Assembly (NCBI RefSeq): GCF_900109575.1
Contig: NZ_FOAF01000011.1
Span: 62,001-126,000, forward strand
Length of the DNA: 64,000 nt
Source: Olivibacter domesticus
Lineage (GTDB): Bacteria; Bacteroidota; Bacteroidia; Sphingobacteriales; Sphingobacteriaceae
Direction of reading: 5' to 3'
Position 1 is the stretch's first letter. Every line of letters starts with the position of its first letter. The position numbers were made by a program, and so were the translations under genes. Positions 43,175 to 52,260 of the stretch are shown here, one piece after another. Below the pieces are notes generated by a model. That model worked only from the letters and a program-made list of their open reading frames with translations, made no database searches and was not told the DNA's origin.

Positions 43175-44530
43175 TTATTGAAATAAGCAATTCCAGATAA
43201 TGTTAAAAACGTCCGTAGCTTCTATTTGAGAACAATTATTTAAATCCGGATGACTAATAATGACAGGATAGTATTCTTTGGAGACATTTGCACATCCATG
43301 TGAACCTCTAACCAAATCAGCATTTAGCGGGATGACGTCTAATACATACCGCAAACCTAATTTTTTCCGGAGCAATTTATAGGCCGCTCTCCATTTAGAT
43401 GTCATGAAAAGCTCAACAGGATCATATCCTGGCTTTTTATGAATATCTACTACTCTCGCATAGTCTGGAGCTTTTTCATTATCCAACCAAAAATAATAGG
43501 TAAACCAACTTTGCTGATCAGCCACCACAACAAAATCACCTGCTCGCTCATGTTGTATATGATGCGTAACTTGTTGTTCCCGATCCAGTACTAGTTCTAT
43601 TCCTGCTATGTTTTCAAGCAAAGCACGGACTTCTTGTTCCACAGCCTTATCATTGACATATACATGTGCAATTTGATGATCTGCTACAGCAAAAGCTTTG
43701 GAAGCGCCAGGATCAAGCAATTCCAAACCCCTTTCGACTCGAACTTGCAAAAGCCCATTTTCTCGGAGTAGCCTATTAATATGAATCGGATTATTTACCG
43801 GGGAAATTCCGTATTCAGACAACAATAATATCCGGGTGTTTTTCTTTTCATAGTACCCCACTAATTGCTTTACGATAGCATCGATCTCTTTGAGCTCTTT
43901 AGATATGGCATCCACATATGGACCAACTTTCTGTAAACAATAGTCTAAATGAGGCAAATAAATAAAGCTTAGTGTTGGATCGTAACGTTCGTCGGTTAAG
44001 ATAGCCGCATCTGCGATCCACTGGGTAGATTTCACATTCGCATTAGGCCCCCAGAACTGGAATAAAGGAAACTGTCCAAGCTCTTGTTGCAGATAATCTC
44101 TTAATTCTGCTGGGTGGCTATAACAATCTGGAATTTTTCTTCCATCTGCCAAATAATTCGGTCTGGGGGTGACAGAAAAATCAACTTCCGAATACATATT
44201 GTACCAACCAAACAGCTGTGAACAGGTAAACAGGGGATCTTGCCGTTTTGCTTTTTCCCATATTTTTTCACCCTGCACCAGTTTATTAGATTGTTTCCAA
44301 AATTTAACTTCACAATCTTCCCGATCATACCAACCATTCCCAACAATACCGTGTTCTTCGGGCAGTTTGCCTGTTAGAAAGGTTGATTGTACCGCGGTGG
44401 TTAAGGCTGGCAGCATTGGGCGAATAAAACCAACATGGTTTTTCGCAATGTATTCTTTTAAAAATGGTGTATATTCTCCTATGATTGAGCTAGAAAGGCC
44501 CACAACATCTATCACTACCGTTTTATTCAT
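43175..44530 (-). CDS. eboF: EboF, nucleotide pyrophosphatase/phosphodiesterase-like protein
   Basis: A 451-residue protein of the alkaline phosphatase/nucleotide pyrophosphatase fold. Metal ligand Asp8 (VVIDVVG), the nucleophile region PALTTAVQSTFLTGKLPEEHGIVGNGWYD (Thr44), the metal sites around LPHLDY and LLSEYGISPVNNPIH, and the late RGSHG box are present. No signal peptide is seen, so it acts in the cytoplasm. As the last gene of an eboA-F run it may hydrolyse a phosphodiester or pyrophosphate intermediate of the still unknown ebo metabolite. It is 10 bp after eboE. Confident in family; the precise reaction is unknown. Confidence 0.9.
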   Translation of the reverse strand: MNKTVVIDVVGLSSSIIGEYTPFLKEYIAKNHVGFIRPMLPALTTAVQSTFLTGKLPEEHGIVGNGWYDREDCEVKFWKQSNKLVQGEKIWEKAKRQDPLFTCSQLFGWYNMYSEVDFSVTPRPNYLADGRKIPDCYSHPAELRDYLQQELGQFPLFQFWGPNANVKSTQWIADAAILTDERYDPTLSFIYLPHLDYCLQKVGPYVDAISKELKEIDAIVKQLVGYYEKKNTRILLLSEYGISPVNNPIHINRLLRENGLLQVRVERGLELLDPGASKAFAVADHQIAHVYVNDKAVEQEVRALLENIAGIELVLDREQQVTHHIQHERAGDFVVVADQQSWFTYYFWLDNEKAPDYARVVDIHKKPGYDPVELFMTSKWRAAYKLLRKKLGLRYVLDVIPLNADLVRGSHGCANVSKEYYPVIISHPDLNNCSQIEATDVFNIIWNCLFQ

Positions 44531-44540
44531 AGCACTGAAT

Positions 44541-45752
44541 TTATATCAATTGGTCATTTACCCAGTTAATTTCTCTAGCAATTGATGCTACCAGTGGCTG
44601 CTTCAGCGCTTTTGGTAATACATCCCAAGTATAGGTCTCCACTTCGAGATGCCTAGAGATAGCATCTTGCTGATATATTTCCAAAACTTCTTTGATATCT
44701 TCCTGGGTAGATTCAAGGTGACCATAATTTTCCACAAATAAGGGTACATGATAATGCGCGCGCCATTCATTAACGGCCATATTTTCTACATCTAACAGTG
44801 CAGCTGGAAGATCTTTGTATCTTATTAATGTATCGTCTGCCGTCTTGGCGATTACCTGATGTAAATAAGTATCTTCATTAAAGACATCGAATGTTTTTTT
44901 AAGTTCCATCCTAGCGGATAGCAAAGGTGGAAGTTTCGCCTTTAAAGCTGCGCTGATTTGTATTTTCCCGATATGGATGCCATTTGATCTTATTTCTTTT
45001 ATAATCTCGCCGTGCGATTCATAGCCCAATGCAAAATGGCAAATATCATAACATAAACCTATATGCCTTTTAATTGCGGTCTCTACTTCGGCCTCATTCA
45101 AATTAAATGCTTTTGATAAAATTGGAATACCGATAGGTAATAAATCATTGCGATACCAATCAAGAAATTCTTCACCATTTTCTAATAAACCATCCGGTTC
45201 AGGTTCAATATCTAGATGTAAATAGTTTCCCGTTGTCTTCTGAATCCGCATTAAATGCGCTGCAATTGCTACAATGTGCTCGGTAGCTTGGCGTTTTATC
45301 TCCTTAAATCCACTATTGGAAAAATTGTGCCAATGCCTATAGCTTAATGGCGAAGTAGAAACGCCTCCATCCACGTTTTTAGGTAACAGCTCCTTTAAAA
45401 TATCAAATAATCGCTTCGTATAGTCAACACGCATATCAGTAGACCAATCAGGAGCGTGTACCTGGTCTTTTACTTTCGTTTGATGGAATGCACCATAAGG
45501 GAAGCCATTCATCGTAAATACGTACAACTGATTTTGAGTGAGCCAGTCCTTAAAAGCAAGCAGTTGGGCTGGTTTAATAAGCTCTAAACTAGCCTCATTG
45601 GAAAGGCGCAAGCCAATACCCATCGATGCATCCGGAGAAACCAGTTTTTTTACTTCAGGAATATAGACCTTTAATGCTTCAAAGTGTGATTGCCAGGTTT
45701 CTCCGGCATGAATATTTGTACAATACGTTAAGTGTCCTTTTTTAACAAACAT
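44541..45752 (-). CDS. eboE: EboE, TIM-barrel metabolite traffic protein
   Basis: A 403-residue protein with the xylose-isomerase-like TIM-barrel fold, starting MFVKKGHLTYCTNIHAGETW, the usual EboE N-terminus. Likely metal-ligand segments are YLHLDIEPEPDGLLE, GLCYDICHFALGYE and HIGKIQISAAL. It has no signal peptide. It sits 13 bp after eboD and 10 bp before eboF. In cyanobacteria the ebo genes are needed for a scytonemin precursor to reach the periplasm; what EboE does chemically is not known. An epimerase or isomerase on a sugar- or cyclitol-like compound is the natural guess (inference). Confidence 0.9.
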   Translation of the reverse strand: MFVKKGHLTYCTNIHAGETWQSHFEALKVYIPEVKKLVSPDASMGIGLRLSNEASLELIKPAQLLAFKDWLTQNQLYVFTMNGFPYGAFHQTKVKDQVHAPDWSTDMRVDYTKRLFDILKELLPKNVDGGVSTSPLSYRHWHNFSNSGFKEIKRQATEHIVAIAAHLMRIQKTTGNYLHLDIEPEPDGLLENGEEFLDWYRNDLLPIGIPILSKAFNLNEAEVETAIKRHIGLCYDICHFALGYESHGEIIKEIRSNGIHIGKIQISAALKAKLPPLLSARMELKKTFDVFNEDTYLHQVIAKTADDTLIRYKDLPAALLDVENMAVNEWRAHYHVPLFVENYGHLESTQEDIKEVLEIYQQDAISRHLEVETYTWDVLPKALKQPLVASIAREINWVNDQLI

Positions 45753-45765
45753 AATAGTGAATAAA

Positions 45766-46947
45766 TTAAAATTCGGCTAATTCGTATATTTCTTGGTTGA
45801 TGCTCATCTTTTGTAAAAGATGGATTGCCTCTTCAATTACAACCGTATTCATTTCATGAACCTCGTACCCTTCCCCGATGGTGCTTAAAAGCATAACCGT
45901 TAACTGCCCTCCCAAATGTTCTCGGAACTCCTGAAGTCCGCCCAGTAATTTTCGCCTATTGTCTTCTGATACTAATATTTCATTAAAAACAGGCAAGTTA
46001 AAGCGTAGCAAAAGCCTTAGTATACGCATACATTCATCCTTCGTTAAAGAGCCCACTAAAAAAGAGTACACACTATCGATGGCAATACCAATGGATACGG
46101 CCTCTCCATGTATAATTTCAAATTCACTTAGCTGCTCAATCTTATGAGCACTCCAATGACCAAAATCGAGCGGCCGTGATGAGCCCAGTTCGAAAGGATC
46201 ACCACCACCTATATGTGCTATATGCAAATTGGCACTGTGTTCTATCAGGTATTGCATGGCAGCCTTATCATGTTGCATGATGCTATCTGCCATCTCCTCC
46301 AGCCATAAAAAAAAGTGGCTATCTTTAATGAGCGCTACTTTGATAGCTTCAGATATCCCGGAGACCCAATGCCTGTCGGTCAAGGTCGTTAGGAAATGAT
46401 AATCATTGAAAACTGCTACGGGAGGGACAAACGTGCCTAAAAAGTTCTTCTTTCCAAAATAGTTAATCCCATTTTTAACACCTACTCCCGAATCGCCTTG
46501 CGATAGCACCGTAGTTGGAATACGTATGTGTTTAAGACCGCGATGCGCTACCGCGGCCGCATATCCTACCAAATCTAGAACACTTCCGCCTCCGATAGCT
46601 ATTACATAAGAGTGTCTATCAATCTTATAATGATTGATGGCCTCAATAATTTGATAAAAATAGTTAAGATCATTTTTAGCTACCTCACCGCCTGCGACAA
46701 TAATTTTCTCCTTAACTACTTGAATATTGTTTGCTACTTTAAAATATTCATCAATTTGAGAAGCTAAGGCTGGATGAAGAAAATGAACTTGCTCATCAAT
46801 TACAAATAATAAGCGTTGCGTAAAACCCGGTTGCCGTACCGCTTCAAGCATATTTAGCAATGCAGCATTTTGCGATGAGAAAACATGCTCCGTGAAGTAA
46901 ATATCATATTGAAAATTAACCTGAAAACTTTGTCGTAAAACATTCAT
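45766..46947 (-). CDS. eboD: EboD, 3-dehydroquinate synthase-like sugar-phosphate cyclase
   Basis: A 393-residue member of the dehydroquinate synthase superfamily. NAD-binding GGGSVLDLVGYAAAVAHRG (119-137), the IPTTVLSQGDSGVGVKNGINYFGKKN segment, and zinc ligands Glu200 (SGISEAIK), His264 (DFGHWSAHK) and His280 (HGEAVSIGI) are all present, so it should be an active cyclase. It is EboD rather than the aroB enzyme because of its place in the ebo run and its divergent substrate loop. The superfamily also makes valiolone-type and aminocyclitol rings, so a carbocyclic product is possible. Confidence 0.92.
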   Translation of the reverse strand: MNVLRQSFQVNFQYDIYFTEHVFSSQNAALLNMLEAVRQPGFTQRLLFVIDEQVHFLHPALASQIDEYFKVANNIQVVKEKIIVAGGEVAKNDLNYFYQIIEAINHYKIDRHSYVIAIGGGSVLDLVGYAAAVAHRGLKHIRIPTTVLSQGDSGVGVKNGINYFGKKNFLGTFVPPVAVFNDYHFLTTLTDRHWVSGISEAIKVALIKDSHFFLWLEEMADSIMQHDKAAMQYLIEHSANLHIAHIGGGDPFELGSSRPLDFGHWSAHKIEQLSEFEIIHGEAVSIGIAIDSVYSFLVGSLTKDECMRILRLLLRFNLPVFNEILVSEDNRRKLLGGLQEFREHLGGQLTVMLLSTIGEGYEVHEMNTVVIEEAIHLLQKMSINQEIYELAEF

Positions 46948-46984
46948 AGTGGAAGTATTAATTGGTTAAACAAATTCAAAAACG

Positions 46985-47884
46985 TTAAGTAACTGCGAAA
47001 AATCGACCTAACCACCTACTTAATGGCAGCATTAAAAGCATAATTGCTGCCAATAAAAAGACACCTGAAGCCAGCGCCCATCCTGCGTTCATTACAATCA
47101 AGCTGAGTATACCAGCCCTCACTGCTTCCCTTATATTTTTACCTGAAGAATTTTTTATTGCTTTCCATAAAGGGCGGTAAACCATCCATGCAAAAATCAA
47201 TAGCGTTGTAACGGTTAAAAAAAAATGCTGGTTATGATTTGCCAGCGAGCCAATTGCAGCTATAACAATTGCATATAAAACCGCTGCAACGAGCAAAGGC
47301 TTTTTGGTGCTTCCCGACACTTCTCCCCTACTGATTAGCGTTATAGCCCCTATATATAAGATGGGAACAAGCGCCACGTACCACATAGCAATTACCTGAT
47401 TTGGAAGAATACTGACGCCAAGCAGGAGATTTAAACCTCGACACAAGCCCATATTTGGTGGGCCGAGCATTGCATGATGTTTGCCCCATTTGTTGTATAG
47501 CAATGCCGTAAGAACAATAAAAACAGCTAAATATCCTGCAGTAAAATTTACCAGAAAAGCAGCGATCACACCCATCACAAAAAAAACAGTTCCAAGGATG
47601 AAAGCCCGTTGAATAGGTATTATTCCGCTTGGTATTGGTCTTTCCGGGCGTTCTATTTTATCAAGGGCAGCATCAAAAACATCATTGAACACGATCCCTC
47701 CACCATAGAGTCCAATAGTAGATACACAAAGTAGAACAATAGTATCCAATGCGACCGTCGAATGGTCTATAAAAAAAATGCCCGATAAAGAAATACCTGC
47801 TAATACATCTGTGATGGACGTTATTATATTCGCAGGTCTTAACAAGCGCATATACGCTTTTAGGAGACATGAAGTTTCAGGCAT
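46985..47884 (-). CDS. eboC: EboC, UbiA-like membrane prenyltransferase
   Basis: A 299-residue integral membrane protein with about eight to nine hydrophobic helices and the first UbiA aspartate motif NDVFDAALDKIERPERPIPSG (about 67-87). The second Asp-rich motif is less typical, as is common in EboC. UbiA enzymes attach isoprenoid chains to aromatic or sugar acceptors at the membrane. In the ebo cluster this is the only clearly membrane-embedded Ebo protein, so a lipid-linked intermediate made or carried at the inner membrane is plausible. It begins 2 bp after eboB ends. Confidence 0.92.
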   Translation of the reverse strand: MPETSCLLKAYMRLLRPANIITSITDVLAGISLSGIFFIDHSTVALDTIVLLCVSTIGLYGGGIVFNDVFDAALDKIERPERPIPSGIIPIQRAFILGTVFFVMGVIAAFLVNFTAGYLAVFIVLTALLYNKWGKHHAMLGPPNMGLCRGLNLLLGVSILPNQVIAMWYVALVPILYIGAITLISRGEVSGSTKKPLLVAAVLYAIVIAAIGSLANHNQHFFLTVTTLLIFAWMVYRPLWKAIKNSSGKNIREAVRAGILSLIVMNAGWALASGVFLLAAIMLLMLPLSRWLGRFFAVT

Positions 47885-47886
47885 CC

Positions 47887-48873
47887 TTAACTAATTATAA
47901 TGGAAGACTTATCTATTCTCGGTTGTTGACCACCACGTAAAATGCTATTACCGGCAAATTTCTCGCGTTGGTCTATTTGTTTCATAGCTAGAAATGATGT
48001 CACGTCCAGTTGACCACTTTGGGCAAAGGCGGTAATGGCATTCTGGTATGTCACCAATTCGATATCTTTTTCAGGTATTCCATAGGCTTTCATTAAGGCT
48101 GCCGTTTTAGGTACGGCGAGCGGATCACTGATACCCCAATCTGCTGCTGAGTTGATCATAATTCGTTCAGAGCCATACTTTTTAACGAGCGCCACCATGC
48201 GTTCATTTCCCATTTTTGTAAAGGGGTAAATGGTAAAAGCTGCCCAAAATCCTCGATTCAGGACTTCTTCAACGGTCTCTTCATTATTGTGATCAATAAT
48301 AACATGCGTGGGATTTAGCTGATGCTCTAATGCAATTTCCATACTTCGAATGGTACCCTTTTTCTTGTCACGATGGGGCGTATGTACCTGTACAGGTAGT
48401 TCGGCTTGTTTAGCTAATGCTAACTGTAAGCGGTAGTATTTTTCTTCAGCTGGGGTTTGATCGTCAAAACCAATCTCACCAATGCCGACCACGCCCTCTT
48501 TATAGATAAATAAGGGTAGCAATTCCATTACTTGCTCTGCTAAGTCGATATTATTTGCTTCTCTAGCATTTAAGCCTATGGTGCAATAATGTTTGATACC
48601 AAACTGAGAGGAGCGGAATCTTTCCCAACCGATTAAACTATTATAATAATCCCTAAAGCTAGCTAAACCCGTTCTAGGTTGCCCTAGCCAAAATGCCGGT
48701 TCTATAATGGCAACAATCCCTGCATCGGCCATTGCCTGATAATCATCCGTTGTTCGAGAGGTCATATGAATATGGGGATCAAAAAAGCACATCCCCTTAA
48801 TCGCCTCCAAATTCAAAACCTCCGTTTTTATAGTTGACATCTGGGTATTCATAAATGATTGATTTCCACACAT
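47887..48873 (-). CDS. eboB: EboB, TatD-family metal-dependent hydrolase
   Basis: A 328-residue amidohydrolase-like TIM barrel of the TatD type. Metal ligands are seen in CFFDPHIHMTSR (Asp32, His34, His36), GIGEIGFDD, VQVHTPHRD, VIIDHNNEE and INSAADWGISD. The start is uncertain: ATGs occur at residues 1, 8 and 12 before the conserved core. It is the EboB protein of the ebo run by order and sequence, not the DNase TatD. The substrate is unknown. It lies 32 bp after eboA and 2 bp before eboC. Confidence 0.9.
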   Translation of the reverse strand: MCGNQSFMNTQMSTIKTEVLNLEAIKGMCFFDPHIHMTSRTTDDYQAMADAGIVAIIEPAFWLGQPRTGLASFRDYYNSLIGWERFRSSQFGIKHYCTIGLNAREANNIDLAEQVMELLPLFIYKEGVVGIGEIGFDDQTPAEEKYYRLQLALAKQAELPVQVHTPHRDKKKGTIRSMEIALEHQLNPTHVIIDHNNEETVEEVLNRGFWAAFTIYPFTKMGNERMVALVKKYGSERIMINSAADWGISDPLAVPKTAALMKAYGIPEKDIELVTYQNAITAFAQSGQLDVTSFLAMKQIDQREKFAGNSILRGGQQPRIDKSSIIIS

Positions 48874-48905
48874 AATTTTATTTTTTTATTTGATTCTTAG
48901 GAAAC

Positions 48906-49598
48906 TTAGAAGCGATTTTCTTGTCCTATCATATTCCACAGTAATGGGTTCACGGTCCGACCTGCGGCCAGACGCTCTTGCGCATAATCAACAAGCGACA
49001 GGATAAGCGTTTCATTCATACGTGCGTGTAAACCTAGGATCCTACCTAAATCTTTATCTGTAAAAAAGGCCTTTAAAACAAGTTGATTCCAAGCACTTTC
49101 GGGTAAATAGTTTGCCGGGTAAGGGTTTTCATACATGATAGCATCCAAAACGGAACCTATATTGCTTCGAATCCCTTCCGTACATCGGAGCACCCACTCA
49201 TTAGGATGTTCCAATACCGATAGCGCACTATAGAGGGCAATAAGTTCATTCATGTCCGCATGCATAAACAACCGCTCAATTAATGCCATATAATCTATAC
49301 GACCCTCGCTTTTTACAGCTAACAATAGGCCCAAACGCGCAAGTCGATGTTTATCCCAGTCCGAAAATTTAAATCCAGACATTAATTGGCCTACTTCTTT
49401 TTCTTGAGGTTGGCTTACATGAACCCGTTCTTTTCCTAACTTCCTATTTATTGCCACAAATGGGGTAAAAATTTCAGCTGGATTGCTTTCGATGGCATCC
49501 GCTTGCCGTAAAAACCAAGTCAACTCGGTCGCCTCCAAATTTGAATGGATAATAGTTGATATAAGTGCTTTAAAAAGTGTTCTATCTTCGACATTCAT
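48906..49598 (-). CDS. eboA: EboA domain-containing protein
   Basis: A 230-residue, mostly helical soluble protein with no enzyme motif; helix-rich segments include WDKHRLARLGLLLAVKSEGRIDYMALIERLFMHADMNELIALYSALSVLEHP and MARMNETLI-like repeats near the end. The assignment rests on this pattern (resembling a HEAT/armadillo-like scaffold) together with its place directly before eboB-C-D-E-F. It may act as a scaffold for the other Ebo proteins (inference). The function is unknown in any organism. Confidence 0.85.
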   Translation of the reverse strand: MNVEDRTLFKALISTIIHSNLEATELTWFLRQADAIESNPAEIFTPFVAINRKLGKERVHVSQPQEKEVGQLMSGFKFSDWDKHRLARLGLLLAVKSEGRIDYMALIERLFMHADMNELIALYSALSVLEHPNEWVLRCTEGIRSNIGSVLDAIMYENPYPANYLPESAWNQLVLKAFFTDKDLGRILGLHARMNETLILSLVDYAQERLAAGRTVNPLLWNMIGQENRF

Positions 49599-49644
49599 TT
49601 TATCTCTTTATTTTTTATTATTCATGTTGGTGTCCTTAAGTAGT

Positions 49645-50013
49645 CTAGAAACCAGCAAAATAATCAAGTCCCAATGCCGCACTAATAATAAGTAGTCCAA
49701 AAAACTCACGCGTTTTTTCTATATAGGGCTTGGAAGCTTGCATACTCTCCACGATACTTGGCCGGTTATATTTGGTAATCCAATCCAAAACACCATCTTT
49801 TGCAAAAAAGAGGATTACAGCATAAAAAAGATAAAACCCGATAGCGATTAAGTAGAGTGTATAGAAATATCGATCAAAGATGGTTAAACCACATAACAAA
49901 GCTGCTACAACATAAATTGGCACCCATAACCAAGAGTCTTTATCATTTAAATTGACATAGGCAAAGAGCATAAACGATAAAAAGAAAATACTATTTAGGA
50001 TAATTAACCACAT
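49645..50013 (-). CDS. TMEM220-like small membrane protein
   Basis: A 122-residue protein with four hydrophobic helices (about 2-18, 27-45, 50-70 and 100-118). AYVNLNDKDSWLWVPIYVVAALLCGL resembles the signature of the transmembrane 220 family (PF15071), in which an N-D-x-D-x-x-x-W motif is followed by a tyrosine-rich helix. The family has no known function. It lies 18 bp after the DUF1080 gene and 46 bp before eboA, so it is most likely part of the same operon and may be an extra membrane partner of the ebo system. Confidence 0.75.
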   Translation of the reverse strand: MWLIILNSIFFLSFMLFAYVNLNDKDSWLWVPIYVVAALLCGLTIFDRYFYTLYLIAIGFYLFYAVILFFAKDGVLDWITKYNRPSIVESMQASKPYIEKTREFFGLLIISAALGLDYFAGF

Positions 50014-50031
50014 GATATACTCTTTTTAATG

Positions 50032-50820
50032 CTACAAGGTCTTCAATTTTATATCTTTAAACGCCACTTGCATTGGTGGACCTACATGAATCTGAACACC
50101 AATTGAACCAGACATTTTGCGGTTTTTAGTATCATTATCTACCACATCACTCATCAAAATGCCATTCACATAATGTTGTAATCGATTTCCTTTTGCCACG
50201 ATACGACATTCATTCCAATCGGCCTCTTTAATCGAACTCTTAAGCTTATCTAGATCTCCTAATGTATCTTTCACAATAACAGTTGTCCATGCGTTGTTCT
50301 TCGACTCACCTTGCTCATCATCTGGTACCTCTACAGCCTGACCTCGATAGGCAAGGGTTGTTCTTTTACGTTCCTCATAGTTCTGTCCCGTGTACTTGTT
50401 TTTTCCATCGATATCAGCCTGATAGCCTTTTAAAGCATTTGGAATACTTGCTACCGGGTCGCTCCTGTAGTTGATTCCGCTATTTCCTTCTGGCGAGATT
50501 TTATACATTAATGTTAATTCAAAATCAGCAGGTTCTCCACCTTTCCAAATGATAAATGTATTTCGCTCTAAAGGTTTATCAGAGGCTTTCCGTTCGCCAA
50601 TCAACATGCCGTCTTCCACACGCCAGTAAGCTGAATCTCCCTCCCACCCATCTAGGGTTTTACCATCAAAAATGTGCACGAACCCACTATCGGCCTGTTC
50701 ATTATCGGTGGGTGTGTCCTTCTGTTTATCCGCATTTGATTGACCACAGGCAGTGATGATCATCACTGGGAAAAGGACCAGTAGTCCGCTTCTTTTTAAA
50801 TATTTAATTGTTTTTTTCAT
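50032..50820 (-). CDS. DUF1080 lipoprotein (3-keto-disaccharide hydrolase domain)
   Basis: A 262-residue lipoprotein with lipobox ITAC (Cys25) and one DUF1080 beta-jelly-roll domain (PF06439). Family boxes are FVHIFDGKTLDGWEGDSAYWRVEDGMLIGE, GNSGINYRSD, GYQADID, WNECRIVAKGNRLQHYVNGI and GSIGVQIHVGPPMQVAFKDIKLK. DUF1080 proteins hydrolyse or hydrate 3-keto-glycosides or act as sugar-binding lectins, in the periplasm. It is the first gene of the run that continues through TMEM220 and eboA-F, and is separated from the 3-keto-sugar-type genes upstream by 270 bp containing a repeat. Confidence 0.88.
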   Translation of the reverse strand: MKKTIKYLKRSGLLVLFPVMIITACGQSNADKQKDTPTDNEQADSGFVHIFDGKTLDGWEGDSAYWRVEDGMLIGERKASDKPLERNTFIIWKGGEPADFELTLMYKISPEGNSGINYRSDPVASIPNALKGYQADIDGKNKYTGQNYEERKRTTLAYRGQAVEVPDDEQGESKNNAWTTVIVKDTLGDLDKLKSSIKEADWNECRIVAKGNRLQHYVNGILMSDVVDNDTKNRKMSGSIGVQIHVGPPMQVAFKDIKLKTL

Positions 50821-50887
50821 TAGAATATATTATTGATACATTGTTCAAGAGTATCGGATATTATACCGAAACCTCTTTTAATTTCAT

Positions 50888-51077
50888 GTTACTTTTTCCC
50901 GCAAAAAGTAACCAAAAGCTCTGGCTTAAAATCTTCTGACAAGGCCTCTGCCATTACTTAGATCGTGCTACCAGAATATTTGAGGCCAATTTCAAGCGAA
51001 CGAACAGTTTTCCCTCCGATCATATGCGTCATTTAACATAGACTCTTTGGGTAACTTCTCTGACAGTCATTTTAGTT
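50888..51077 (-). repeat. dispersed intergenic hairpin repeat, copy B
   Basis: This copy has the outer hairpin TTACTTTTT (50888-50896) and AAAAAGTAA (50903-50911) only 6 nt apart, because the inner 50-bp module found in copies A and C is missing. The body CTCTGGCTTAAAATCTTCTG to CTTTGGGTAA is about 85-90 percent identical to copy A by eye. It lies directly downstream of the stop codon of the gene at 51091 and upstream of the DUF1080-ebo operon. The rest of the 270-bp gap (50821-50887) may contain the ebo promoter, but no good match was found. Confidence 0.75.
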
Positions 51078-51090
51078 TATGTTAAGAAAT

Positions 51091-52260
51091 TTAACCAGCA
51101 TGGGTTTTCCAATTTACATCTGTTGTTTGCCACTTTTTTGAAGAAGCCGAGTTTAGTACTGCCTCACAGACTTTCTGTGTTTCAAAAGCATCTTGAAAAG
51201 TAGGAGCGCACGCTTCCCCTGATTCGAGACTCTTTAGAAAATCAGCTACCTGATGTACAAAAGAATGTTCATAACCGATGGACAACCCCGGCACCCACCA
51301 TTTATTCATATAAGGTTGATCTCCATCTGTAACATGTATAGAACGCCAACCTCGTGTAGCGGCATCGTCTTCATTATTAAAATATTCCAGTCGGTTTAAA
51401 TCGTGGAGATCCCAACGCAGCGAACCCTTTTCACCATTAATTTCAAAGGTGTATAAAGCCTTGTGTCCGCGGGCAAAACGTGTAGACTCGAAAAGTCCTA
51501 ATGAGCCGTTTTCAAAATGGCAGTGAAAGATACAAGCATCATCAATTTTCACGTCTTGTAGCTTCCCTGTATCTTCATGTAAACGTTGTTTCACAAAGGT
51601 TTCCGTTACCGCAGAAACATCTCTAATACCGCCATTCAACCACATGGCGGTATCAATACAGTGCGCTAACAAATCTCCGGTAACACCAGATCCGGCAGCA
51701 TCCGCATCCATGCGCCAAAAGACGCTCCCCCCCTGTGGAAGGTTTTCATTAATGGTCCAATCTTGTAGGAAATTAGAACGGTAATGAAAAATTTTACCCA
51801 ACTTGCCCGTGTCAACTATCTTTTTTGCTAGGGTTACCGCAGGAAGGCGACGGTAATTATACCATACCGTATTTTTAACCTTTGCTTTATCAACCGCATC
51901 AACCATTAATTGCGCTTCTGCCAAGGTTCTTGCTAGTGGCTTCTCGCATAAGATCATTTTTCCCGCTTCCGCCGCCGCGATGGCAATTTCCGCATGCATA
52001 TTGTTTGGGGTACAGATATCAATGGCGTCAATATCATCTCGTTTAATTAGCAATTTCCAGTCTGTTTCAAACGATTCATATCCCCATTGTTGTGCAAAAG
52101 CTGTTACCTTTTCCCTGCTTCGTGCGCACACAGCTTTAAGAACTGGCTGGTAAACCAGTTCGGGGAAAAAATTAGGTACTCTTCTATAACCATTTGAATG
52201 CGTTCTACCCATAAAACCGCAACCAATTAGTCCTATTCTAATCTCTTTTTTCATCATCAT
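51091..52260 (-). CDS. Gfo/Idh/MocA family oxidoreductase
   Basis: A 389-residue NAD(P)-dependent sugar dehydrogenase-like protein. The Rossmann motif GLIGCGFMG is at about 10-18, the family EKPLA box ([14 protein letters not shown], catalytic Lys) is at about 110, and the C-terminal sandwich contains [17 protein letters not shown] and [13 protein letters not shown]. No twin-arginine signal is seen, so it is cytoplasmic. Members oxidise or reduce sugars at C2, C3 or other positions; with the neighbouring genes, 3-keto-glycoside chemistry is the best guess. Its ATG overlaps the isomerase stop codon (ATGATG), so the two are coupled. Confidence 0.92.
   Translation of the reverse strand: MMMKKEIRIGLIGCGFMGRTHSNGYRRVPNFFPELVYQPVLKAVCARSREKVTAFAQQWGYESFETDWKLLIKRDDIDAIDICTPNNMHAEIAIAAAEAGKMILCEKPLARTLAEAQLMVDAVDKAKVKNTVWYNYRRLPAVTLAKKIVDTGKLGKIFHYRSNFLQDWTINENLPQGGSVFWRMDADAAGSGVTGDLLAHCIDTAMWLNGGIRDVSAVTETFVKQRLHEDTGKLQDVKIDDACIFHCHFENGSLGLFESTRFARGHKALYTFEINGEKGSLRWDLHDLNRLEYFNNEDDAATRGWRSIHVTDGDQPYMNKWWVPGLSIGYEHSFVHQVADFLKSLESGEACAPTFQDAFETQKVCEAVLNSASSKKWQTTDVNWKTHAG

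Noticed and set aside
45766-46947. Housekeeping aroB
   Set aside because: Position between eboC and eboE and divergent substrate loops indicate EboD; no other shikimate gene is near.
50853-50870. TCGG...CCGA palindrome upstream of the DUF1080 gene as an operator
   Set aside because: Only the outer four bases pair; the inner part is not symmetric.
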